NCBI GenBank assembly: GCA_963969495.1
Contig: OZ018331.1
Span: forward strand, 148,286,387-148,350,386
Reading direction: 5' to 3'
DNA: 64,000 bases
Source: Ceratothoa steindachneri
Taxonomy: Eukaryota > Arthropoda > Malacostraca > Isopoda > Cymothoidae
The notes under the pieces were generated by a model. The model was given only the letters and a program-made list of their open reading frames with translations, did not search any database and was not told where the DNA came from. Positions within the stretch are counted from its first letter, which is position 1. Each line of letters starts with the position of its first letter. Shown one piece after another: positions 12,706 to 24,915 of this stretch. Made by a program: the position numbers and the translations under genes.

Positions 12706-12904
12706 TCTTACACACCCTGTCAAAGGCTTAGATCAATATCTAATCCCTTTCACCCTCAGCCACCATATCCAGGGCCATAAAGCTATACCAACATAAATAG
12801 AATCCATCTCTCACCTCTCTCAATTCCCTTTCATTCTTTCCTATAAGTTATTGACTCAGTGCCTCAAAGAAAGATTTTAAACAGTTATGACCTCATGACA
12901 TAAC

Positions 12905-13287
12905 CATAGGTGGGCGCGATAACCGATAAATCGAGAATCGATAAATCCAAAATTATAATACAATATTGATTATTGACTATATATAGCGTTATTTTATAAT
13001 ACAATATTAAAAATATTTGAATACTGTTTCTTAGTTTCTTATCTGGTGAGGCTCTCCTTCATCTCCTCATAGGTTTTGAGGATCCTCCTCACAGCTCGGA
13101 CCTACATATTTCTACCTTCAAGGCACAGGGGACTCGCCTCTGTGCTAAACTGGAACCAAAAACTGAACTGAAATTATCGATTATCGCTAGTTTGGAACCA
13201 AAAGTATCGGCGATACCGATGAATTGATAACGCGGGAAAAAAATATTGCATAACCCGATATTGTTATCGCGATAACGCTCAATTATG
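12905..13287. mobile_element. hAT-type MITE with TTATCG clusters, copy 2
   Basis: Same family as 5487-5959 but inverted. The left end is CATAGGTGGGCG and the right end CGCTCAATTATG (decayed). Flanking octamers gacataac (12897-12904) and gacagaac (13288-13295) agree at 7 of 8 positions. The interior repeats tggtgaggctctccttcatc and TTATCG motifs. It is shorter than copy 1 (383 against 473 bp), mostly at one subterminal block. Confidence 0.8.
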
Positions 13288-13295
13288 GACAGAAC

Positions 13296-14565
13296 CTTGT
13301 CATATTTGTAACTTTCTTCCTATCCCCAATAAGAGGAAATTTGGTACTCATCCATGAGGGCGCAGGATGACCAATTCACTCGTCTAAGTTAAACTTCTTT
13401 CTTCATTTAGTTAATGATGTCTAGTATTCTTATCCCACTTGTGTAGGAGTAATAATTGGTCTTTTTCAGGGCATTTTTTCTCAATTTGGTTCCATTTCAA
13501 ACTTCTTCGGTCAATGTAAAAGGATGACTAACACTTTAGGCAAAGGCGTTGTTGTTTTCTAGCAGCAAAAAGCGAATTGGATGAAAGAATAACTGCCATC
13601 TGCTTTTTTTAACCTGGAAATACTCTCGTTATCTCAATTATTTTGGCTAGTCTTTAACATGAACATTGGAAGCAAAGTTTAATTTTAGCATGTAAGGATA
13701 GTATTTCTGTTTAGTTTTTGTCATTAATCTTATCCACCTTTGTAATCCACTAGTTGCTTTTAGTGGGTAGTCTTCACTTCCCTCGTAAGTGTGTTCGGTG
13801 CAAGGCTAGAATTTCACTATTCTTATTCTTAGATCCGACACTATGAAAAGCAGTAGCTTTGTGTTTCCATGAATGATCAGTACTAAACATATGCGTGCGT
13901 ATATATTAAGGTATGCCTAAAACTATCCCAAACCTTTTTAATTTTCATTACCTTAATCTGTGTAAATTGTGGGTAGATGTGCTACTAGTAATGAGAATCT
14001 AAGGACAGATTTACGGGTCAAGATGACACTAATATCTTAGTCTAAAGCTTAAAACATTCGGTTGAATTTCACAACTGAGAACTGAGAAAATTAACGTAAG
14101 ATGGCTGAAAATTAAAATAATTGGATACTAAAAGATCCAAACTTCTTCACTATCTTAGCTTAATTTTTGTTGCAAATTCTATCCACAAAGATGTGGTAAA
14201 TTGTGTAAAAATTGACGATGAGTCAATGGATTTAATAATAACTATCCAGATATTGAAACAAAGTTGCACAATGCCACTCTATAATCAAGGCCTTAATTTC
14301 AGTAGCAGTCTATTATTCAGGAATTAATAACATTAAAACACGACTGCCAACAACTGCAATTACTTTGTCGGGTAATTTGGTTCTATAAACCACGAAACAA
14401 GCTATTACAAAAGACCAAAGTAACACAAATTACTCAATTTGTGTGCGTTCGGAAATTATCTCAAAAAGTTTAAGCCCAGCTGATGCCAATCAATCCTGAC
14501 CAGATCAGTAGTAATATGATGATCGTTGGTATCAAGCTGGGAACCTGAGGAATTTCGCTTTAATT
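13296..14565. other. No gene recognised
   Basis: AT-rich single-copy-looking sequence. The open frames are short, and no repeat period or RNA gene was seen. Confidence 0.5.
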
Positions 14566-14569
14566 TATT

Positions 14570-15010
14570 TACTTAAGTCGTCCCGAGCAAAGATCCGTCT
14601 ATAAGGACAACTTCTTCGAGGAATTCCATTAACAGGACTGACTCATACCAGAGGTCCAGCACTCTCTGTATTTGTAGATTTGGTCGGTGAGGAATGGGAT
14701 ATTGTGCACTCAATGAGCGGGTGGAGGTTGCGGGCAATAAGGTATCCTGGGTTAGGGTTACCCTGGTATAACCTAGTCGGAGGCGGGCCAGTACACCGCT
14801 GTGTTGTGGAAGTGGTGGAAAGATAAGGCCGAGTAGTAGTGGAGTGGTTTGAATCGGTGAAATGTTGTTAGATGCTGAGTTCGCCATTGTGCGTTAAGGA
14901 TCTCTTTCACACGCGAAAGGAGATCAGTGAATGCAAAAGGGTTTGGGCGTACTGGATCGGAGTTGACCTAGCAACTTGGTAAGTCACTTCATTGTCAAGC
15001 AACCATCAGA
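14570..15010 (-). pseudogene. LINE C-terminal RNase H end, frameshifted
   Basis: The minus strand holds VLARLRLGYTRVT followed by cysteine-poor remnants of the usual zinc-ribbon and HILxxCP block (CTISHSSPTK in another frame). That order ends the RNase H region of jockey/I-type LINEs (family style: LARLRIGHTRLTHxxLL). Upstream the minus strand reads VKEILNAQWRT before it. At least two frameshifts separate the pieces. It is not the same subfamily as 58230-58915. Confidence 0.6.
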
Positions 15011-18000
15011 TGGTGACTCATTTATTGGATAAAACCAAAAGCTCCTACAAGAACAGTTGTATCTCGCGCATAAAAGAATAGGGTAGAATAAAAGGATATT
15101 TTGGAAATCGCGATTCAGAAAATCGTAAACAACACCAAATCGGTGGAAGGGAGAGAAAGAGAGAGATAGCGATATAGGCTGACAATGCGTAAAGCCTTCC
15201 AAATGGTGTATAACTGTATAGTATGAGGAAAACTAGAGAAACGAGGTAAGAAAGATTGCCAAGGCATAGCCTGCCTCCAATATGATGGCAGCATATGAAG
15301 TGTGAAAGGGACGGGAGGCTGTGGAGGAAACGGGAGCCATTGGCGAAGATGACCAGGCACACTGAGAGAGAGAGAGAGAGAGAGAGAGAGCACAAACCAG
15401 AGTGCACAAGCCAGCTTCAAGCACTTGCCAACTAGCATCAGGTGGTTAGAGATTCTAGCATGAGTCAGCGTAAATGTGGGAACTCCCGTGAAAGAGTTAC
15501 GATACACAGGGTGAGAGAGAATGGGCAGATAGAAAAGAGCGATGCCACTGTACGAACGTTGTGACCATAGCGAAGAGAGACGTTTCTTCACGTCCGATCT
15601 CCGGCGCAATGGCGTTTAGGATGGGTTGGTCCGGGTATATTGCGGGGTGGCTTGTTTTTGTGTAGGTGATCTGCTGATTTGAGTGTCGGGTACTGGATCA
15701 CAAATCAAACTCGTGAAGTGAAGGATGAATAAAGAGTACTTTTATTAGTTTTTAATAGTATTTTCTCACAAACAGTTCCATTTATGACAAGACTTAAATA
15801 TCTCCTTTTTGTACAAAACAAAGGCTTCATAATAAGGTTAAGGGGCAACTTTTAAGATTAAAGGAAGCATTTACCCAATCACATAGACACTGAAGGTTCA
15901 TCCAGTGTGGAAGTTTATCCGTCCTTGGTTATGCACTCAAAATCTTATATTTTTTTCATACACAATGATAAAATTTCTTCAAATATAGGATTTAACAACA
16001 AATTAAAAGTAGTTAATATGTTACTGATATGGAGTGTTATACATAACAATATAATTTATATAAACTCAACATCTTAACTTAAAAGATTATTCATATTAAT
16101 GATACTTCTTTCCTAGGAAATATTCCAAATATTTACAAAATATTATTTAAAATTGTGATTAAATTTTCTCCCTTATAATTTTTCATAGTTTTTTTTTTTT
16201 TGGGGGGGGGGTATTTAAGTTTAAAGCGGAATATAATTTCAGTAAAGGTCCAACTATTAACAAAAGTTAGGTTAGGTTAGAGGGTTTTTTATTAGATTAA
16301 AATAAGGGAATATAGGTTTAAAATATTAGGAACATATTTTTACCCACAAACACTCAAAATTTCTGTTTCAGGGGTGTTTTTATTCGCGATAGCGTAGATA
16401 TTTTCATTGGTAGATGATTATGAAGGCCGATTGACTAGATCGTGCGTCCAACTCAGCCAGATGGGTAATGGACAGAAGAGACAAAAGGACGGAAGAAGAG
16501 GGAAGGAGAGTAAAATGAAGGAACTAAAAGCGATGTAGAGGAAGATCTGAGAGTCCTCGAAGGGCTCACAGCACGTTCAATAGGGCACGCTACATCGGGC
16601 GCCGACCGCCGAGAGTTATCGGCCAGAACAGTCCCTAGGTCGAGGAAGGCCTCAATGGGTGTTACGATGGGATTAAATAAATAGGTGTTCAGGGAAGGCC
16701 CATGCCACATGTTGGGGGCATGGGGTGTTTCCGCCGCACGTTCCTACCTAAAACAAGTGCCTCAGCAGGGAGTGTTGAATGTGTATTTTGGAGGGCTCAA
16801 TGGGGGGAAGGGCTAAACCCCCTGATAATTAGCAGTAGATAGATGAAGCCATCAGCCAGGATGGAGGGGAACAAACGTTCGGAGACCGCATATGTCAATG
16901 CCAGGATTTAAACAGGGAAATCCTACTCTAGTCCTTTAAGGGTTTGTTAGCCCGTGTTGCAAGGCGGTACTTATATTGATTCGCTCCACCGAGAGTAAGA
17001 GTACTTCACCAGACCACAATTTCGGATTTGGTCGTTTCATTCAGGCTCCACATCAACCAGTCGGGACCCAAATTATTAACCAAACGAGGCCCTTAAGTGG
17101 GGACCATCTCTTCTATATATACGAGTGACGCTATTAGCTCCTAGACAACCGCCGACAGACTTGAAATATTCTCCAACGATATGGTAGTCGAGAAGATCCG
17201 GTAGAACCATCATTGAAAGCAATGGGATCCTGCCACATTAACCATACAGGCGACATACCCAATTACCAGACAAGAGATTGTAGCTTACTACGATTAAAGA
17301 AGAACAACAGTTGGTCCTGGCTCTGGATATAGGAGTAACTCGTCGTCGTAAGGTTCTCGAAGAACTCACAAATGAGCGGTATATGCAAGAATTGGCCCTC
17401 TAGATGTCCCTGTTTGGGAGACAAGATCCATTCTGGAATCTTTGACTTTTGACGAATCCTCATAGTCGAAGGTTCCAACCTACATATTGGTACCATGTTT
17501 CGGTTGAAGGCAAAGATTTGATTGAAGAACCTGCTGAAGAAACTCATGAGGCTTTTGCTGACACCTCGACATCCTAGAATGAAGGACATGACCAAGTCTG
17601 GAACGAATTTTGCTTTGACTCGATCCAAAATTAACATTGTAGAGGGATTCACAAGTGGCTATGATATAGTGCGCATCCATAACAGGATGTATTAATTCTA
17701 GGATCTTTTATAGTTACTATAAAAAAATGTAGATGAAAAGAGCGAGCGAATAAATAACAAAATTAAAAAACAGGTAGTATAAAAATTCTTGTAATAAATT
17801 TTGGTGTTATGGATGGTTCTCATGTAAAGAAATTTCACACTAGGATGAAATATAAAACACGATCGGTTATTTTTTTTCCTTCCAACTTGATTTAACTTGT
17901 TTATTACCTTGAAAAATTAAAAAATAACATCCTGAAAGTCAGTACTTTTCATTACATTCATTTAATATGTTTAATAAATATGAAAGGAATAAAAATCCGC

Positions 18001-18620
18001 ACTAGTCGTATCGGGCATATACATATGCCATCAGAACCCGTACCCAGGTCGTTAGGGCATAACTCAGATGACCCCAAATTGGACGAGGTGCTCCAGCATA
18101 TAGCACCCATCGCTATGAAGGCTAATACTGGGGGAAAACATGGTGGGTAGCTTTGTGCTTAATAGTACTATTATTAGCATTGATGAGTGGGTTCCCCAAT
18201 TTATGGGGAAACAATTATCGATGATAATAATATTAAATTTATCGTGGCCAAATTTCTATACGAATGTAGATCGATGCTTCCTTTACAACCTTTTAACAAC
18301 TAACCAATAATTAGGCATCATTCAAACAGTCAGATGATGTCATCTGAGAAATCTGCAACATGACCGAGAATGGTCGTGAATTTGAATTCAAAAACAAACT
18401 TTTTATGGTAACCACAAAAAAGGAAGCGACAAAAATGATTGGTATTGCATGGTAGACTATATTACAATTATACCTGAAGACAGTTGTTCAGACTGCAGTG
18501 TATTAGAGAAAGAGATACTTTTCAGCCTTGTAATTATGGTGCTGAGGAAATTCCGCATTACATGAAATTTCACGCTGCGAGGCACAAATAAAATAACGAA
18601 TAAAAAGAAATTGATTTCTT
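15011..18620. other. PKA-R2 3' flank, no gene recognised
   Basis: It contains a (GA)n tract (15363-15390), a T-run followed by a G-run (about 16188-16211), and a short gttaggttaggttag stretch (about 16267). Open minus-strand frames at 16453-16710 and 17263-17680 have no domain I recognise; the GC content of 16450-17240 differs from its surroundings and may mark an old retroelement. Confidence 0.45.
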
Positions 18621-18626
18621 TTTATT
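18621..18626 (-). promoter_or_regulatory. Candidate poly(A) signal for PKA-R2
   Basis: On the minus strand this reads AATAAA, the first canonical hexamer noticed downstream of the PKA-R2 stop codon, about 1.14 kb after it. In AT-rich DNA such a hexamer is expected often, so it is a candidate only. An ATTAAA variant lies nearer, at about 19386. Confidence 0.25.
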
Positions 18627-19766
18627 TTCTTAAGCATTTTGTAAGCTTCGCCTAACGACATGAAATGATTTTTTTGGTCGCTAATGATTTTATAAACAGT
18701 AAATGGAAATACGGATTAAAGGATGGTGTATTTACATATTTTAAGAGGTAGGAAACATGCTTTAGGAATAAATACAATTGATTGTTTTCTCATTTTTCAT
18801 ATAATAATATATCAGAATATTATAACGATGATTATGTACACAAACAAAAATTGTAAACTTCAATTAGGTATTAAATACTCGGTGTTTTGATTCAAATACG
18901 GGCACATTTAGGTAAAGTTACGTCTCTAGATACAAATGATATTCTTTTTCCATGGAAAATATATATTGCGAATGGTACACGTATTTTGATACAAGTTCCG
19001 GCGTTCTACCACCTCATTCATAGCATGCCGACCCTGGACTTGTTGGGTTTCCATCCGTAGATAAGAAACAGTGGCCTCCTTTATACCCAGTGATATAAAC
19101 GTGAAGCTGGCTTGACTTATTGCACTACATTCCTTAATTAGCCATTTTGGAAGTTAATAACTCCCTTAATATACTGATATGATTGAATAACGAGAAATTG
19201 GAAGGGACAGCCATGTTTTGGCATAAGCGCCACTTAGCTACATGGGTCCAACTCTGGTATAATATGCGGACATAAAGATTTTTCGAAGAGATTCATGACA
19301 AGAAATATATTTTGCATAATGTCTACATGTAAGTGCAGATTATTAAGATTGAGATTGGATATCTAAGTAATTTTTTAAAATGTCTTTTAATAAAGATACA
19401 TAGTATTATTCCATCTTGCTGCCATTACATACCTGACTTCACCAAAGTATAAATACATTGTAACCGTAAAGAATTATTGTTCAAGTGTAAGAATATATAC
19501 CAAAATGAACAGATATGAGTATCCATATATGTGTATACCTCTATATATATATATATATACCCATATATAAGATATATAATCCTTATATACACTATATAGA
19601 CAAACGTATGTACATTATATTTGTATACATATATGCGAAGTATATATATACTGTATATAAGATATATATGTAGTATTTATACACGAAATCTGAAAACTGA
19701 GAAAAAGCTCGATTTTTAAATTAAAAATTTCCGAATTTACTTTGGTCTATTATTTCGATGTGTGTT

Positions 19767-19897
19767 TCATCGGATGTCGGAGATGTTGGCTTTGGACCCG
19801 AAAATCCGAAGTAACTCATTCTCATAATCTTCGATATTTCGTTTCATGATGTCCATACAGGGACCGAGAAGTCGCTCAAATGCTTCCACATCCAGGA
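19767..19897 (-). CDS. Pka-R2: PKA type II regulatory subunit, last coding exon
   Basis: This exon ends the regulatory subunit that binds and inhibits the PKA catalytic subunit until cAMP releases it. The acceptor is cgttccag/TCC. The first two bases complete a phenylalanine codon begun by T in the 27662-27764 exon. It encodes residues 240-281 of the visible part: [20 protein letters not shown], then an acidic helix and the tail [12 protein letters not shown] before TGA at 19767-19769. The [14 protein letters not shown] helix caps the second cAMP site in PKA R subunits. The ending resembles insect type II subunits (FGxKxNITDxR) and not the type I tail, which supports the R2 assignment. There are no stops or frameshifts. 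Confidence 0.95.
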
Positions 19898-19959
19898 CTG
19901 GAACGAAAGTAATAGTTCATAAACCTAGGAAAATTGGTTACAGAATTTAAGAAAATTGG

Positions 19960-20430
19960 CCAGGGCAGTAATAAAAAATGGTTCGTGGCCTTACAAAATT
20001 AGGTTCCTGGTCATACAAAAATTGGTTGGTGACCTGACAAATTGTTTGATTAGACTTACAAAAATTTGTACCTAATATTACTAAAATTGGTTCCCAGCCT
20101 TGAAAAAAGTTCCCATTCTTATAAACATTGGTTCTGGCCTTAAAAATGATTAGTGGCCTTACGAAAATAGATTCTTGGTCCTACTAAAATTGGTTACTGA
20201 ACAAACAAAAATTGATTCTCAGAATGACAAAAACTGGTTCGTCACCTGACGAAAACTGATTGCTACCCTTCCAAAAATGGTTCCTGTTTTACCAAATATA
20301 GCTTCAATCTTACCAAAAATGGGTTTTCAGTATTAGAAATATTTGTTCCTGGCCTCCTCAGAAACTGTTTCAAGCCTTATGAAAATTGGTTCCTAGCTTT
20401 ACAAAAATTTGCTTCCGTTCCTAAGATTTA
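19960..20430. repeat. Diverged minisatellite, about 30 bp
   Basis: The theme aaaattggttcctggccttac recurs roughly every 30 bp with many changes. It lies in the last PKA-R2 intron, just upstream (in gene sense) of the final exon. Confidence 0.7.
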
Positions 20431-20449
20431 TTTTTTTAATTTATAGGGT

Positions 20450-20990
20450 AGGAAAAATACCCATACCGTGTTCCACCCCGTGTCGTAAAAAGCGACTAAA
20501 CCCGGCTATGGGCCGCAGGCCTGGAAGCTGCGTACCAGAAGTTTTGTTTCCGCGAAAGCGTTAGAGTGTTAATGGATAGGAGGGGCCAACTCTAGTAATG
20601 CCGGTAGAGGCATTGATATGCCCCAACCCATATTTGCGGATAATCTGATAATGCAATAAAACGAGAACCAATGAGGGTAGGTACGACATAAATCATTTGA
20701 CAGTGAATAAATTATTATTGATTGGGAATAAATAAAGCAACGTGGGGCATCTCCCCACGTGGTGAAGTTAGAGGAAGTGAGAATTTGTAGAAAGGACATA
20801 GAAAGAGTAGTCTGCATGGGGCGCTCAGGGTACGCAACTCCCCTGACATAACACTTCATACATTCACCATTCCACTTTTTTTTAATCCTAGCACCCATTA
20901 TAGAGGGCACTGCTCCTAAAAAAGGATGAATACAAATACCGTGTCCGACCCCACCTAGACCAGGGGGTCACGGGTCAAGTGAAAATGGAT
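20450..20990. repeat. Dispersed repeat with ataccgtgt motifs
   Basis: The phrase ataccgtgttccaccccgtg followed by tcgtaaaaagcgactaaa at 20460-20500 is of a type I associate with arthropod LINE/SINE 3' regions. A second partial match, aataccgtgtccgacccc, starts near 20937. No gene was seen between them. Confidence 0.4.
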
Positions 20991-20999
20991 GGTGAGGCA

Positions 21000-21300
21000 A
21001 AGGAGAGGTAAAAGGAGAAAGGGATTTTGAGGGAGGTGAGACGAAAGGTTAAAATGATTTTAAGGGTGTAGGTGGAAAGGTGAAAGGAGATATTAACGCA
21101 CGTGGGTCAAAAGGTAAAAGGGACTTTATGTGGCGTATGTCGAAAGATGAAAGGCATCTTAAGGAGCGTAGGTGAAAAAGTGAAAAGGATTTTAAGGCAC
21201 GTGGGTCCAAAGGTAAAAGGGATCTTAAGGGGCATAGGTTAAAAGTGAAAGGGATTTTAACGCACGTGAGTCGAAAGGTAAAAGGGGTTTTAAATTGTTT
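21000..21300. repeat. Purine-rich minisatellite, about 31 bp
   Basis: Units built on aaaggtaaaagggattttaa and gcacgtgggtcg repeat about nine times immediately before the CR1-like LINE. Confidence 0.75.
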
Positions 21301-21367
21301 TTTGGATGTGTGGTGGTTGAAAGAATAATTTTAGTTACAGTTAAAAGTTATCAGGAGATGTGGTAAA

Positions 21368-21979
21368 ATGGACGCGCGGCAAGAACCAAGAGAGTACCGT
21401 TACTCGTATGTATGCACATATATAACCTATGTTATATATGTGGGGGTTAGGAATAGGAGTCTGACTGAAGTGCTTGTGATGGGTGATTCGCGAGTTAGAT
21501 ATTTAGATAGGAAGTTGAATGCAAGTAGATTCAATGGTTTGAGGGTGTGTTTGCCGGGTGCTGGAGTGAGAGATCTGTCTGATAGGTATGAGGAGCTGGT
21601 GTCTGGCTGTGCAAGGGATGCGGTTGTGATTACACATGTAGGAGAGAATGATGTAAAGAAAGTGGGTGCATGTGAGTTACGTGAGAGGTACAAGAGGTTG
21701 ATTGAAAAGGTGAAAGAAAGTAGAATGAAAGGTGTTGTGACAGGTGTGCTTTCAAGAATGGATGTTGGGGTAGAATGGATGTCTCGTGCAATTGGGCTGA
21801 ATGATTATGGGAAGAGGATGTGTGAGATAGAAGGTGTCATGTTTATGGATGTGTGGGATAGGTTTGTTGGAATGAAAGGAATGTATGTGATGGATGGACT
21901 GCATTTGAGTAGGAGGGGGGTAGATGTGTTGTGGGAGGAGTATGATCGTGTTATTAGGTCTTTGCGGGCGGGAAACTAG
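21368..21979 (+). CDS. LINE ORF1, SGNH-hydrolase-like protein
   Basis: An intact 203-codon frame. The SGNH fold signature is visible: VMGDSRVRYLD holds the nucleophile block (GDS, about residues 38-40), HVGENDV (about residue 95) matches the GxND block with Glu at the variable position, and MDGLHLSRRG (about residue 180) supplies the DxxH block. Esterase-type ORF1 proteins are established for CR1 and L2 clade LINEs; their role in retrotransposition is not settled. The start is taken at the first in-frame ATG, but the conserved part begins about 30 codons later (SLTEVLVMGD), so the true start may be further downstream. It stops at TAG 21977-21979. Confidence 0.8.
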   Translation: MDARQEPREYRYSYVCTYITYVIYVGVRNRSLTEVLVMGDSRVRYLDRKLNASRFNGLRVCLPGAGVRDLSDRYEELVSGCARDAVVITHVGENDVKKVGACELRERYKRLIEKVKESRMKGVVTGVLSRMDVGVEWMSRAIGLNDYGKRMCEIEGVMFMDVWDRFVGMKGMYVMDGLHLSRRGVDVLWEEYDRVIRSLRAGN

Positions 21980-22002
21980 ATACTAATAGTGGTCAGGGAA
22001 TT

Positions 22003-24915
22003 ATGAGAGGACATTATAGTACTGAAAGTAGAATGGACTTGGCAGATAACAAAAATAGGTTCCAAGGCGATAGAGGTGAGGTCATTCATGTTTCAAGAGG
22101 TGCTTCAGGGATAGGGGGGTTAAATTGTTTCTATACAAATGCTCGTAGTCTTAGAAACAAGAAGGATGAGCTATTTAGTTATATTAGCAATGAGGATATA
22201 GATATACTATGTGTTACTGAATCATGGGTTAATGAAATAGAATTTAGTGACACTATAAGTGAATTTGATTTACAGAGCTATAATATGTACATTAGTCAAA
22301 GGACAGGTAGGATTGATGGAGGAATAATTATCTATATAAAAAATAACATTGTTTCAAGTTTAAATACTTCAATAAAGCAGGATGGAGTTGAGTCACTTTG
22401 GATAGATATTAGGTTCAGTAAAAATAGAATGGTGCGTTTGGGAGCTTTTTACAGGCCACCTGGGCAGACTGATGATATGGATGAACTAATGATAAGGGAA
22501 ATAAGTAAGGGATGTGAAACAGATGCAGTTATTATTGGGGACTTCAACTTAAACTCTGTGGACTGGGAAAATATGATAGGTAGGGATAGAACAAGTGGCA
22601 GGTTCATAGAATGCTTTGAGGATAATTTTTTGAATCAATTTGTTAATGAGCCAACGAGGGGGGACAATATATTAGATTTAGTACTTTCTAACAGTGATCA
22701 TTTAGTTCAAGAATTGACTGTTGGTGAAGCATTGGGAAATAGTGACCATCAGATAGTTCGTTTTAACTTGGGAATTGAGAAGGGTAAAATAACCGAGAAT
22801 GCTAAAAAAGTTCCAAATTTTCATAAGGCAGATTATGTAAAACTTCGAAGCTTGTTAAATTTTGTAGACTGGGATGTAGAATTCAGAGGTAAAAATGCTT
22901 ATGGGATGTGGGATACTTTCAAGCATATAATAAATGTAGTCCAAGAACAATGTATCCCAATGAAGGCCATTAGGAACAAAAGTAGGAAACCATTATGGTG
23001 GAATCAGTGGAATCAGGAGATAGCTAGAAAAATTTCAGAGAAGAAAAGGGCATATAAAAAATTACAGGTACAAAATAATATTCAAAATTTAAGTGATTAT
23101 AGAAGGGCTAGGAATGAGTTAAATAAGATTATAAAGAAGAACAAAAGAGTGTCCGAAATTAAATTAGCTCAGGATAGCAACAAAGATCCTAGAAAGTTCT
23201 TTAGTTACTATAAAATTAATAATAAGTCTGGCAGAGTTTAAATAGAGCCTATCAAATATGAAGGGGTTGTGAGAGAAACTGATGAGGAAATAGTTGAAGT
23301 ACTAAATGGTCATTTTTCATCAGTATTTACAAAGGAGAAACTAAATATTCTTATGTATAGTACTCATGGGTCAGGGAAAGAGGTGTTTACTACCATTAGT
23401 GTGGATTGGAGGAAGATAAAAGGACTAATGGGTGAGTTAGATGCTACCACGGCCTCCGGCCCTGATAATATTCATTCTAGGATACTTAAAGAAGGGGTAG
23501 AAAGTATCTCAATAGCTCTGTAGAAGTTATATACTAGGTCACTGGAATATGGTGAAATACCCGATGATTGGAAGAGAGCGAATGTAGTCCCTATTTTCAA
23601 GAAGGGTAGTAAAGAGGATCCAAATAACTTTAGACCGGTTAGCCTAACTCTTGTAGTCTGTAAAATTCTTGAGAAAATAGTTAAAAAAGGCATTTGCCAA
23701 CATCTAGAGAGGGAGGGATTAATCAGCGATGCTCAGCATGGGTTTAGATCAGGTAGATCATGTTTGACTAATTTAATAGACTTTCTGAAGTTCGTAACAA
23801 ATCAAGTAGATACGGGAGACAATGTAGATGTAATTTACTTAGATTTAAGTAAAGCATTTGATAAGGTACCACATAGGAGACTAGTTCATAAATTAAAAAT
23901 GATTGGGATATGTGGGGGCGTTTCAAATTGGAAGGCTGAGTGGCTGAAAGATAGGAAGCAAAGGGTAGTGCTAAATGGTGTAAAGTCAGAGTGGAGGGAT
24001 GTTATCAGTGGGGTTCCTCAGGGATCAGTTCTCGGTCCATTATTATTTGTCATCTATATAAACGATCTTAGGGAGGCAGTTAATAATAAAGTGTCAATTT
24101 TTGCGGATGATACCAAATTAGCAGCTGTAGTTAAAGATATTGATGATAATTTTAAAGTGCAAGGGGATTTAAATAAATTGTTATCCCGGGCACATAAGTG
24201 GCAAATGACTTTCAACCTTGATAAGTGCAAAGTTATTAGCATGGGAAAAGATAATAGAGAATTTAACTATGAAATGGATGGGCATTGGCTGAGCTCAGTA
24301 GAGGATGAGAAAGATCTAGGAGTAGTAATAGAAAAGTCATCAAGGTTTTCTAAGCAGTGTATTGAAGCAAGAAATAGGGCAAATAGAGTGCTGGGTTTTA
24401 TTAAGAGAAATGTCAGTTACAAAAGTAAGGAGGTTATTCTTAAACTCTATAACTCTTATGTTAGGCCACATCTAGAGTACTGTATACAGGCATGGTCCCC
24501 ACATTTTAGACACGATATTAACCTTCTCGAGTCAGTGCAACGGAGGGCAACAAAGATTATTCCTTCCCTGAGGCACCTTGAATATATAGATAGACTGAGG
24601 GTATTAAATATGTTCTCGTTCGAAAGGAGGTGTGTGAGAGGGGATATGATTGAGCTTTTTAAAAAAATTTCTGGGATAGATAAATTGGATGTTAGCAAGT
24701 TTTTTAAGTTAGATGATGGAAATCGGACTAGAGGTCACCACTTGAAAATTAAAAAGCAAGGGTGTAGATTGGATTTAAGAAAATATTTTTTCACCAATAG
24801 AGTAGTAGACTTCTGGAACAAATTGCCGCCGAAGGTAGTAGGTAGTCCAAATTTAAATGTATTTAAGAGTAGGTTGGATAAGTTTATAGGGAGGGAAGGT
24901 TGTGATGGTTCCTAA
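22003..24915 (+). pseudogene. LINE ORF2: endonuclease-reverse transcriptase with two in-frame stops
   Basis: One continuous frame of about 970 codons interrupted only by TAA (23239-23241) and TAG (23521-23523). The endonuclease domain shows its expected blocks in order: FYTNARSLRNK, VTESWV, GAFYRPPG, IGDFNLNSVDW and NSDHQIV. The reverse transcriptase shows [48 protein letters not shown] and the catalytic FADD at 24100-24111. The C-terminal part (SYVRPHLEYCIQAW, FFTNRVVDFWNKLP) is typical of CR1-like elements. Both stops fall between the endonuclease and the RT palm, so the two halves remain readable. The small number of lesions points to a recent insertion. Confidence 0.9.

Larger units (their letters stand above)
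10619..12890 (-). pseudogene. LINE 3' half relic, split by two hAT-type insertions
   Basis: Read on the minus strand the pieces follow one non-LTR element. KVSAEKTMVINGVYL (about 12150-12100, family form LKVNAGKSKVMVL) comes first, then CTMKLHENMLVPTLVHGSET (about 11130-11070, family form ARVLHETLLVPVLMYGSET). The last piece is RRMDGKRMYEE or, in the other frame, SECQDVRRLARPCK (about 10860-10790, family form YVGECxGxRxxGRPRKRW). The same family appears in plus orientation at 26298-27450. Two later insertions (11196-11980 and 12167-12705) separate the pieces. Frameshifts and stops are abundant. The clade is not certain to me; it is a LINE type I associate with crustacean genomes. Confidence 0.7.

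Noticed and set aside
16265..16285. Interstitial telomere (TTAGG)n array
   Set aside because: Only two to three units here and at about 53415; too short to claim beyond chance or a remnant.
16453..17680. Minus-strand frames as part of a retroelement polyprotein
   Set aside because: No gag, protease, RT or integrase motif could be identified, so it is left unclassified.
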